Of a stretch of 5,833 nucleotides of DNA, positions 1-5,290 are shown one piece after another. The position numbers and the translations under genes were made by a program. Within the stretch, counting starts at the first letter, position 1; every line of letters starts with the position of its first letter. Under the pieces are notes generated by a model. The model saw only the letters and a list, made by a program, of their open reading frames with translations. It did not search any database and had not been told where the DNA came from. Location of the stretch: the NCBI GenBank assembly GCA_017936185.1, contig JAGBGA010000088.1, positions 1 to 5,833 on the forward strand, written 5' to 3'. Source of the DNA: Alphaproteobacteria bacterium (GTDB lineage Bacteria > Pseudomonadota > Alphaproteobacteria > Rs-D84).

Positions 1-49
1 GTAAAGATTCGATGTTCATTATGAACAATTGTTGCATTACGTTTGGCAT
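1..49 (-). CDS. Possible 5' end of an unidentified gene, running off the left edge
   Basis: On the minus strand an ATG at 49 opens a frame of 16 codons with no stop before the window edge (it begins MPNVMQQLFI). An AGGGGA Shine-Dalgarno-like sequence (61..56) sits 6 bases before the ATG, and a near-consensus promoter lies at 122..95, giving an untranslated leader of roughly 40 bases. These signals together make a real start plausible. The peptide is too short to assign to a family, and I do not recognise it. The alternative is a non-coding transcript from the same promoter. A perfect 6-bp inverted repeat (GTTCAT/ATGAAC, 14..26) falls inside the frame. Confidence 0.4.
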   Translation of the reverse strand, partial: MPNVMQQLFIMNIESL

Positions 50-94
50 GGACAATCCCCTATACAGGTTACAATACTGACGTCTTTACAAGGG

Positions 95-122
95 ACTATA
101 CCATTGTAAATACAATTGTCAA
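95..122 (-). promoter_or_regulatory. Sigma70-type promoter facing left
   Basis: Read on the minus strand, a perfect -35 TTGACA (122..117) is followed by a 16-base spacer and a -10 TATAGT (100..95). Transcription would start near 88, ahead of the partial gene at 49. An 8-bp inverted repeat (TGTAAATA 105..112, TATTTACA 131..138) brackets the -35 and could be an operator. This is among the closest matches to consensus in the window. Confidence 0.65.
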
Positions 123-196
123 TACAAATATATTTACACTTGTGATGGCGGGTGTATTGCGGTTGGTGTGGGCGGTGGTATTGATGTGTATTTAAT

Positions 197-225
197 TTGA
201 TTTTTGTATTTTCTGCGTATAAAAT
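197..225 (+). promoter_or_regulatory. Probable tolB promoter
   Basis: A -35-like TTGATT (197..202) is separated by 17 bases from a -10-like TAAAAT (220..225). The predicted start near 232 gives a leader of about 30 bases, with the tolB Shine-Dalgarno AAGGA (250..254) 8 bases before the ATG. The bases TATAAA (218..223) would also serve as a -10 but at a 15-base spacing. A dedicated promoter suggests tolB is not co-transcribed with an upstream tolQRA, since no upstream plus-strand gene end is visible. Confidence 0.5.
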
Positions 226-262
226 TGGCGTATATATTTATTAAGTGGAAAGGAAATAGACT

Positions 263-1519
263 ATGCTGAAAAAGATGTTGTCGTTTTTGGTGTTGGCGGC
301 TGTGGTTATATTGCCGGCAAATGCAGAATTAAAGGTTGATATTGTCGCCGGCGCGGCCCGGCCAATTTCAATCGCAGTGCAAAAGTTTGAAGTTGCAGAT
401 AATGTGCGTGCAAAAGACGCTGCAATGATGCGTGAAGTTGTTGAAAAGGATTTGAAAAGTACGGGGCTGTTTCGTATTGTGAATCATAACGCGTTCCCAG
501 AATATGTTAAAATGCACGAAATGCCAGAATTTAAATTGTGGGACGCGATAAAAACACAGGTCTTGGTTCAGTCCAAATTATCAATGGATGATGATAATAT
601 GTACAGACTTGAATTCTTTGTATGGGATGTTAATGGGCGTGAACAAATCGAAGCACAATCTTTGGTCGCGTCGCGAAAGTCAGCACGCCGTATGGCGCAT
701 ATTATGGCCGATGCGATTTATGAAAGATTAACCGGTGAAATTGGTTACTTTGACACGCAAATCGTATTTATTGCCGAAACAGGGCCGGTGCAAAAACGTA
801 TAAAGCGTATGGCGATTATGGACCAAGATGGATATGGTATGCGTTATCTGTCGGATGAAGATACTTTTGTTATGTCGCCACATTTTTCACCAAATATGCA
901 GACGATTGTTTTCTTGTCTTATTATAATGATGACCCAATGGTGTGGAGTCTTGATTTAGACACAGGCGAGCAGCGACGCCTTGGCCAATTTGGTGGAATG
1001 AATTTTGCGCCGCGTTTTTCACCCGATGGTACCAAGGTTGCGATTTCTTTGGTAAAAAATGGCATTACGCATATATATGAATTTAATACAGAAACCAATG
1101 AATTGCGTCAATTGACATTCGGTAATTCGATTAATACCAGTCCGTCTTATTCCCCAGACGGTAAAAAAATGGCGTTTAATTCGGATCGTTCGGGACGTCA
1201 ACAAATTCATGTTCTGGACTTGGAATCGGGCCAGGTTGAACGCATAACATATGGGGCCGGGCGATATGCAACACCGGCGTGGTCGCCAGATGGGCAATTT
1301 ATTGCATTTACAAAAATTGCAGATGATACATTCTATGTCGGAATTATGGATCCACGTGGACGTAATGAAAAAATATTGGCGGGCGGTTGGTTTATGGAAG
1401 CGCCTTCGTGGGCCCCGGGATCGCGCCGGATTGTATACTATGAAACAGAAAAGCATGTCGATGGTGTTGAACGTATCAGCCATATTCGCAGCGTCGATAT
1501 AACCGGACAAAACGTATAG
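263..1519 (+). CDS. tolB: Tol-Pal system protein TolB, ending early at an in-frame TAG
   Basis: TolB is the periplasmic component of the Tol-Pal machine, which binds the lipoprotein Pal and helps draw in the outer membrane at division. Residues 1-21 form a signal peptide (charged start, hydrophobic core, cleavage near ANA-E). Residues about 22-170 match the N-terminal domain, and the rest is a beta-propeller with repeating xPxxSP motifs at about 205 (SPHFSP), 249 (APRFSP), 293 (SPSYSP), 337 (TPAWSP) and 380 (APSWAP), roughly 44 residues apart. The start is supported by AAGGA 8 bases upstream. TolB propellers have six blades and alphaproteobacterial TolB usually ends in a WSPLL-like sequence. 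Here only five motifs precede the TAG at 1517, and the sixth lies just after it in frame (1520..1582). The 418-residue product would therefore lack its final blade-closing segment. Family assignment is sure; whether the product ends at 1519 is not. Confidence 0.95.
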   Translation: MLKKMLSFLVLAAVVILPANAELKVDIVAGAARPISIAVQKFEVADNVRAKDAAMMREVVEKDLKSTGLFRIVNHNAFPEYVKMHEMPEFKLWDAIKTQVLVQSKLSMDDDNMYRLEFFVWDVNGREQIEAQSLVASRKSARRMAHIMADAIYERLTGEIGYFDTQIVFIAETGPVQKRIKRMAIMDQDGYGMRYLSDEDTFVMSPHFSPNMQTIVFLSYYNDDPMVWSLDLDTGEQRRLGQFGGMNFAPRFSPDGTKVAISLVKNGITHIYEFNTETNELRQLTFGNSINTSPSYSPDGKKMAFNSDRSGRQQIHVLDLESGQVERITYGAGRYATPAWSPDGQFIAFTKIADDTFYVGIMDPRGRNEKILAGGWFMEAPSWAPGSRRIVYYETEKHVDGVERISHIRSVDITGQNV

Positions 1520-1582
1520 GATATTGAATTACCAGATGGGGTAAATGGGCTTGAACCAACTTGGTCGCCCCGATTGCCATAG
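1517..1582 (+). other. In-frame continuation of TolB between two TAG codons
   Basis: Directly after the TAG at 1517..1519 the same frame codes for 20 more residues, starting DIELPDG and ending EPTWSPRLP, then a second TAG at 1580..1582. EPTWSP is the missing sixth propeller motif of TolB, and the end resembles the usual alphaproteobacterial TolB terminus. This is genuine TolB coding sequence, interrupted by a nonsense codon, a read-through or recoded codon, or a sequence error. CAG (Gln) and AAG (Lys) are one base away from TAG. The only TAGs in this window that matter to a gene are these two. Confidence 0.8.
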
Positions 1583-1591
1583 TTGCCACAC

Positions 1592-2008
1592 ATGAACAGA
1601 ATTTTTGTTGCGTTATTTTGTTTGCTTTTATCAATTACCGCCCATGCGGTGCCGACGTCGGTTGACTATATTTTTGATGGTGACACCTTTGCCGGTCGGG
1701 TTGCGTTGGATAAAGACACAAAAATAACAGTGCGTGTTCGCTTGATAAATATTGATACGCCCGAAATTCATGGTGAATGTGATTCTGAAATTGACGCCGC
1801 CCATCGTGCCAAAGCAAGGCTTGCATCCTTGTTGCCTGTTGACAGTGTGGTTGACCTGGTAAATGTCAAGGACGACAAATATCTTGGGCGTATTGATGCG
1901 AATGTTATCTTGCCAGATGGGCGCGATGTTGGTGATATTCTTGTTCGCGAAGGTTTGGCGCGACGGTACAGTGGTGGTGGAAAACGTGCGGGCTGGTGTA
2001 AAAAATAA
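1592..2008 (+). CDS. Secreted thermonuclease-like (staphylococcal nuclease fold) protein
   Basis: From the ATG at 1592 this gives 138 residues. Residues 1-19 form a signal peptide (hydrophobic core, AHA before V20), so the mature protein should be exported. The mature part is one SNase domain: DGDTF (29-33), the RLINIDTPE block (R50, D55, E58) and DKYLGR (R100), which line up with the metal-binding and catalytic Arg-35/Asp-40/Glu-43/Arg-87 region of staphylococcal nuclease, then the VREGLARRY helix (118-126) and a C-terminal GWC typical of proteobacterial members. C63 and C136 might form a disulphide. Expected activity is calcium-dependent phosphodiester cleavage of DNA or RNA in the periplasm or outside; this is inferred from the family. 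The gene lies 9 bases after the second TAG of tolB, in the same frame, with no clear Shine-Dalgarno, so it may depend on translation from tolB. A TTG at 1583 is an alternative start but would put PH before the signal peptide. Confidence 0.85.
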   Translation: MNRIFVALFCLLLSITAHAVPTSVDYIFDGDTFAGRVALDKDTKITVRVRLINIDTPEIHGECDSEIDAAHRAKARLASLLPVDSVVDLVNVKDDKYLGRIDANVILPDGRDVGDILVREGLARRYSGGGKRAGWCKK

Positions 2009-2025
2009 AATCTAATGGCATATCT

Positions 2026-2297
2026 ACGGGTGGGGGCGACAACTCATGTAACTTCTGTACACTACGTTGTCGCCCCCGCTCCGTATCTATACCATTATCT
2101 TTTATTTTTTTACACTTCTTCTTGGGGGTGGGTGACGCGCTCATGTACGTTTGTGTACACTGCGCCATTTCCAACCCGTTTATCTATACCATTATCTTTT
2201 ATTTTTTCGCCTCTTCTTGGGGGTGGGGTGCTTATGCACGTTTGTGTACACTACGCCATTTCCAACCCGTTTATCTATGCCATTATCTTTTATTTTT
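2026..2297 (+). repeat. Three degenerate tandem hairpin-forming units of about 91-97 bp
   Basis: This convergent, gene-free stretch holds three related units: 2026..2122, 2123..2217 and 2218..2297. Each begins with a G-rich run and has a short internal inverted repeat around a loop (TGTA/TACA in unit 1, TGTAC/GTACA in unit 2, TGCAC/GTGTA in unit 3). Each then has a C-rich arm and a shared tail TATCTATACCATTATCTTTT (one base differs in unit 3) followed by a T run. The period is 97 bp then 91 bp, measured at the shared TATCTAT (2084, 2181, 2272). The outer arms differ between units but remain roughly complementary within each unit. Open frames across the region only follow the repeat and resemble no protein. 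Confidence 0.85.
2032..2077 (+). terminator. Strong hairpin after the tolB-nuclease operon, possible terminator
   Basis: A perfect 12-bp stem (GGGGGCGACAAC 2032..2043 with GTTGTCGCCCCC 2066..2077) closes a 22-base loop that can itself form a 4-bp inner stem. It begins 23 bases after the nuclease TAA. The nearest T-rich run (2098..2110) is about 20 bases beyond the stem, so it is not a classical Rho-independent terminator. It may still stop transcription or protect the mRNA 3' end. It is the hairpin of the first tandem unit. Confidence 0.45.
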
Positions 2298-2305
2298 GTG
2301 TGTGG

Positions 2306-2329
2306 AAAAATACCCGCCGGGTGGCGGGT
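2306..2329 (-). terminator. Rho-independent terminator of the ftsE-ftsX-DUF218-plsC operon
   Basis: On the minus strand, three bases after the plsC stop codon, a 7-bp GC-rich stem ACCCGCC/GGCGGGT (2329..2323 and 2318..2312) with a 4-base loop is followed by ATTTTT (2311..2306). This is the standard intrinsic terminator form and marks the 3' end of the four-gene operon. On the plus strand the stem is not followed by T residues, so it should act in one direction only. Confidence 0.85.
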
Positions 2330-2332
2330 GGT

Positions 2333-3040
2333 TTATGCGCTGTGGCGGTTTATTGCTTCGCTTATTTCATCAAGTGATGCCTTGCTGGGCAAGATTGGTT
2401 CAAATGTAACGGTTGCGGTCCCTGGGGTTATTCGGCCACGCTTTGGCCAATAAAAGCCTGCGTCGGTGCCAACAGGTAAAATTGGTAACTTTAAATGACG
2501 CGCCAAGAATAACAAGCCGCCTTTTAATGGTACGTGTTGGCCGGGTTTTGCGCGGGTGCCTTCGGGAAATATTACCAAAATTCGACCGTTGCGGATTTCG
2601 TTTTCAACACTTGTGGCCAATTTTGACAGGTTTGTGCGACCGGCGGCGCGATTTACGCCAATCATGCCCATGCGCCAAAACGCCCAACCGTAAATTGGTA
2701 TCCATAATAATTCGCGTTTCAAAATAAAGAATGTGTTCTTGACGACTTTGGATATGACCGCAATTTCCAAAATGGACATGTGTTTGGCCGCAATAATAAC
2801 TTTGCCGTCAAGACGGATGTTGCCGTTGGGCATAACGGGAATTCCGTTTTCTTCGGTTTCGGGGTATTTAACACGATATTTAATGCCGCCGAATATGCGC
2901 GCAATAACCAATACGCCCGCCGCGCATTTGAAAACCAAATATCTGCATAATTTTTTGTTAACAAGACCAACCAGTAATATTGGTGACCACAATATAAAGT
3001 GTATGGCCAATGCGGTTTTGAATATAATTGTTCTGAACAT
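2333..3040 (-). CDS. plsC: 1-acyl-sn-glycerol-3-phosphate acyltransferase (PlsC/LPAAT family)
   Basis: This enzyme transfers an acyl chain to the 2-position of lysophosphatidic acid, making phosphatidic acid for membrane phospholipids at the inner membrane. The 235-residue protein has an N-terminal hydrophobic stretch (about 5-27) and the acyltransferase blocks in order: KHMSILE (86-92, catalytic His87), KRELLWIP with GVNR (108-131), FPEGTR (158-163) and LPILPV (185-190). The catalytic box is HX4E rather than the usual HX4D. Start: an AAAGG on the minus strand precedes two in-frame ATGs, at 3046 and 3040. The second has the better spacing (about 8-9 bases) and was chosen; the first would add MK. 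An upstream in-frame start at 3127 would overlap the preceding gene heavily and add non-conserved residues. Last gene of the operon, 29 bases after the DUF218 stop, and followed at once by a terminator. Confidence 0.9.
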   Translation of the reverse strand: MFRTIIFKTALAIHFILWSPILLVGLVNKKLCRYLVFKCAAGVLVIARIFGGIKYRVKYPETEENGIPVMPNGNIRLDGKVIIAAKHMSILEIAVISKVVKNTFFILKRELLWIPIYGWAFWRMGMIGVNRAAGRTNLSKLATSVENEIRNGRILVIFPEGTRAKPGQHVPLKGGLLFLARHLKLPILPVGTDAGFYWPKRGRITPGTATVTFEPILPSKASLDEISEAINRHSA

Positions 3041-3069
3041 TTTCATTTTCCTTTGTTTTTGTGGTTGTG

Positions 3070-3591
3070 TCAGCTTTCTTTGATGCCGAACATTGTTACA
3101 ATGTATTTTATGTATTCGGTTGCCCATCGTTCAAGGCGTCTGCCCGGGGGCATGCCCGCCAATGTCACAGGACATGCGATAATTTGCGTGTTGGGCAATT
3201 CTTTTTGTATCAAATATCGGGCGCGATTCATGTGGTCTTCGGTCGTTATTATTACAATTCGGTCAAGATTACGACGCGATGCAATGTCCTTGATGGCAAG
3301 CGCGTTTTGATATGTTGATTTCGATTTTGATTCGATTATCGCAGGGCGCGATACGTTTAAGTCAATGTTGCCTTGGGCGCCGGCGCCAATTATGTAAAGG
3401 TCTGTGTTGGGAAATTCGCGCATCTTGCGCATGGCAAACGGTATGCGGCGTTCGTCGCCGGTTAAAACAAATATGCTGTCGGTGGGTAATATGGTGTCGC
3501 AACGTATTGGTGATACGGACTTGAAAATCATGCCGCCAAGGATAAAGCAGCTGAATACAATAAATGATGGGGTTAATATTCGACGTAACAT
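3070..3591 (-). CDS. DUF218 / YdcF-SanA-ElyC-like membrane-anchored protein
   Basis: The protein has 173 residues: a single N-terminal membrane segment (about 8-25), then a compact domain with the DUF218 signatures. These are IFVLTGDERRI (40-50; usually hydrophobic-LTGG near an Arg), ExxSKSTYQNA (87-98; the E...T..NA motif) and IVIITTEDHMNRAR (112-125; the conserved HxxRA). The domain probably faces the periplasm. Related proteins in enterobacteria (SanA, ElyC) affect envelope integrity and vancomycin or peptidoglycan phenotypes, but the biochemical reaction is not settled, so no enzyme name is given. Its ATG overlaps the ftsX stop (TGATG), and no Shine-Dalgarno is evident, so translation is probably coupled to ftsX. 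Its position between ftsX and plsC matches an order I recall from other alphaproteobacteria. Confidence 0.8.
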   Translation of the reverse strand: MLRRILTPSFIVFSCFILGGMIFKSVSPIRCDTILPTDSIFVLTGDERRIPFAMRKMREFPNTDLYIIGAGAQGNIDLNVSRPAIIESKSKSTYQNALAIKDIASRRNLDRIVIITTEDHMNRARYLIQKELPNTQIIACPVTLAGMPPGRRLERWATEYIKYIVTMFGIKES

Positions 3592-4430
3592 CAGCTGTTT
3601 TTTAATATATTTATTGTTGTTTTACGGGTTATCCATATTGCAAATATTACAATCGCAATCGGTAACAATAAAAGTGTAAACCATCCACCCCCAGATAATC
3701 CCAGCATTGCCATTAAACCGATTCGGGCCGAATGGGCCGTCGATAACACCAACAGTAATACAGGTACTGCACAGATAAAGCCACACCCAGATGCCAAAAT
3801 GCAGATTTTACCAACGATTATTTGCATCTGGCGGGCGACAAAATTGTCAGATGCGCCAATTTGATTTAATATTTCAAGTTCGCGACGGTGTAACATTGCA
3901 ATGTTGCGTGCAATATATGATATACATATCGCAATTGCCCCAAGGGTCAGTGTTAAAACAAGCGATGCCATTAATATCATCTTCCAACCTGCGGATGTAG
4001 AAGACTTTAATGCAGATGCATGGGGTAAAAAGCGGGCGTCTTTGGATAATGTTTCGCCAATATGTGCCATGTCATCTTTGGTTTTGAATTTGATTTCCCA
4101 CATTTTCGGAAGGTAACTTTTTATTATATTTCCGCCCGATACCCATGGCGACATCAATTCTTGCATTTGTTCGTTTGTGATTTCAGTAACGCTTGTCATC
4201 TTGTCCATGTTTTCGGTGATGGTTTTTTGGACAGATTCATACTTGTTTGTGTCTGTGACTTGGACAGTGGCAAATAATTCCCATTGGTTGTTCCAACGGA
4301 TTACGCCCGTCCCAATGGACAGTGCAACCCCCAGTGCCAAGACGGATAAAAATGTTAATAATGACATGATGGCCGTCATGAATATAGACTGGTCCCGGAC
4401 AAGTGAAAATACAATTGGTCTTTTTATCAT
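3591..4430 (-). CDS. ftsX: Cell division protein FtsX (integral membrane partner of FtsE)
   Basis: FtsX forms the membrane part of the FtsEX complex, which couples ATP hydrolysis in the cytoplasm to peptidoglycan hydrolase activation in the periplasm during septation. The 279 residues show the four-segment FtsX plan: membrane segment 1 at about 16-42, a periplasmic domain at about 45-145, segment 2 at 150-174, and segments 3 and 4 near 205-230 and 250-268. The cytoplasmic loop after segment 2 has RRELEILNQIGASDNFVARQ (182-201), matching the family's conserved ExxIxxxxGAxxxFI block that contacts FtsE. The start ATG overlaps the ftsE stop (TAATG), with GGAA about 10 bases upstream, indicating coupled translation. 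The periplasmic domain, which binds EnvC- or RipC-like partners in other bacteria, is poorly conserved in the family, so its partner cannot be inferred. Confidence 0.92.
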   Translation of the reverse strand: MIKRPIVFSLVRDQSIFMTAIMSLLTFLSVLALGVALSIGTGVIRWNNQWELFATVQVTDTNKYESVQKTITENMDKMTSVTEITNEQMQELMSPWVSGGNIIKSYLPKMWEIKFKTKDDMAHIGETLSKDARFLPHASALKSSTSAGWKMILMASLVLTLTLGAIAICISYIARNIAMLHRRELEILNQIGASDNFVARQMQIIVGKICILASGCGFICAVPVLLLVLSTAHSARIGLMAMLGLSGGGWFTLLLLPIAIVIFAIWITRKTTINILKNS

Positions 4431-5224
4431 TATGCGTTTCCAATATCGTCAAATTGTTTCGAAAGTTCTGTAAAGTAGTTTTGTGGTTTTGGGCCACGCC
4501 ATACTTTTTTTGGTTCCGAATCGTTTTGTGGTTTTAGCGTGTTGTTTTTGCCAGAAAAACTGACCCGGTGATTTTCGACGTGTATCACAGGAAATTTATA
4601 TGTTTCCATTAACTTTTTGCTGTGCGTGGCAAGTATTATTGTCGTGCCAAACATTTTGTTCATTTGGATGAAAAGTTCCATTAATCGTGATGCATTTTCG
4701 TCGTCAAGATTCCCCGTCGGTTCGTCGGCAAGTAATATTGATGGTTGAATAATAATTGCGCGGGCGACGGATACGCGCTGCTGCTGGCCACCGGAAAGGG
4801 ATTTTGGATTTGCGTCGGCGTATTTGCCAAGACCGACCCAGTCAAGGACTTTGTCCACCAATTTCTTGATTTTCGATTCGGAAATTCCACGCACCCGAAG
4901 GGGAAGGGCGACATTGTCAAACACCGTTAAATGCGACAGCAGTGAATATTCTTGAAATACAATTGCCATCTTTTGGCGAAGTTTGTTTATTTCGTCGCGT
5001 GTCATGTCGTTTGTTACACGCCCGAATAATTTAATTTGGCCGCGTGAAGGCCGGTGCAGTTGGTATATTAATCGCAAAAGTGTTGTTTTGCCCGCCCCAG
5101 ATGCACCTGATAAAAAGTAAAATGCGCCATTGCTGATGTTAAAAGAAACGTCAGTTAATATTTCCGGTGTGCCGTCATATTTCGCGGCAACATTTGCAAA
5201 TGATATAGATGTCTTTTCTTCCAT
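4430..5224 (-). CDS. ftsE: Cell division ATP-binding protein FtsE
   Basis: FtsE is the cytoplasmic ABC ATPase of FtsEX. In 264 residues it has all nucleotide-binding motifs: Walker A GASGAGKT (40-47), Q-loop Gln91 in VFQEYSLL, signature LSGGQQQR (143-150), Walker B ILLADE (163-168) followed by PTGNLD, and the switch His201 (ATHS). FtsE is usually about 220-230 residues. This one has a charged C-terminal extension of some 40 residues (from about 224, rich in Lys, Asn and Pro) with no recognisable domain. The ATG at 5224 was chosen because the conserved ABC fold begins just after it. A further upstream ATG at 5284 would run through the pal terminator and the promoter. No Shine-Dalgarno precedes the ATG, and the promoter predicts transcription starting at or next to it. 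First gene of the operon. Confidence 0.95.
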   Translation of the reverse strand: MEEKTSISFANVAAKYDGTPEILTDVSFNISNGAFYFLSGASGAGKTTLLRLIYQLHRPSRGQIKLFGRVTNDMTRDEINKLRQKMAIVFQEYSLLSHLTVFDNVALPLRVRGISESKIKKLVDKVLDWVGLGKYADANPKSLSGGQQQRVSVARAIIIQPSILLADEPTGNLDDENASRLMELFIQMNKMFGTTIILATHSKKLMETYKFPVIHVENHRVSFSGKNNTLKPQNDSEPKKVWRGPKPQNYFTELSKQFDDIGNA

Positions 5225-5230
5225 GCATGC

Positions 5231-5259
5231 AATATAGTAAAAAATTTTTTTATCGTCAA
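5231..5259 (-). promoter_or_regulatory. ftsE operon promoter, predicting a leaderless mRNA
   Basis: On the minus strand a -35 TTGACG (5259..5254), a 17-base spacer and a -10 TATATT (5236..5231) make a near-consensus sigma70-type promoter. Counting about 7 bases past the -10 puts the start at about 5224, which is the A of the ftsE ATG. The spacer is an A7/T6 run, which would be strongly bent or stiff DNA. The -35 directly abuts the T tract of the pal terminator. Confidence 0.7.
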
Positions 5260-5281
5260 ATAAAAATCCCCCAACGGGGGA
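5260..5281 (-). terminator. Rho-independent terminator of pal
   Basis: On the minus strand a TCCCCC/GGGGGA stem (5281..5276 and 5272..5267) with a 3-base loop GTT is followed by TTTTTATTT. It begins 9 bases after the pal TAA. The same stem read on the plus strand is followed by CATTTTT, so it could work in both directions. It ends pal transcription just before the ftsE promoter, so pal and ftsE are separate units despite a spacing of only 66 bases. Confidence 0.8.
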
Positions 5282-5290
5282 CATTTTTAT

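Noticed and set aside
14..26. Palindrome GTTCATTATGAAC as a LexA box
   Set aside because: Alphaproteobacterial LexA sites are usually direct GTTC-N7-GTTC repeats, whereas this is an inverted repeat with 5 bases between GTTC and GAAC. It also lies inside the possible left-edge frame.
145..195. Small hydrophobic frame MAGVLRLVWAVVLMCI upstream of tolB
   Set aside because: It would resemble a leader peptide, but there is no Shine-Dalgarno, no convincing promoter before it, and the tolB promoter lies after it.
1..262. tRNA or other structured RNA gene in the left intergenic region
   Set aside because: I could find no T-arm, anticodon arm or acceptor stem, and no known small-RNA core motif, on either strand.
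1019..1510. 163-codon open frame on the minus strand inside tolB
   Set aside because: It is antisense to well-supported TolB propeller sequence, has no signal for its own translation and no recognisable domain. It is a by-product of tolB codon use.
2015..2453. Overlapping plus-strand frames of 95-120 codons across the repeat region
   Set aside because: Their peptides repeat with the DNA units (for example HFQPVYL and YHYLLFF recurring) in different frames and run into antisense plsC. They reflect the tandem repeat, not proteins.
3041..3127. Longer plsC start at 3127
   Set aside because: It would overlap the DUF218 gene by 58 bases and add a basic, non-conserved stretch. A Shine-Dalgarno sits just ahead of the ATGs at 3046 and 3040.
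5225..5284. Longer ftsE start at 5284
   Set aside because: The extra 20 residues would be encoded by the pal terminator stem and the ftsE promoter, and ABC-domain homology begins only after the ATG at 5224.
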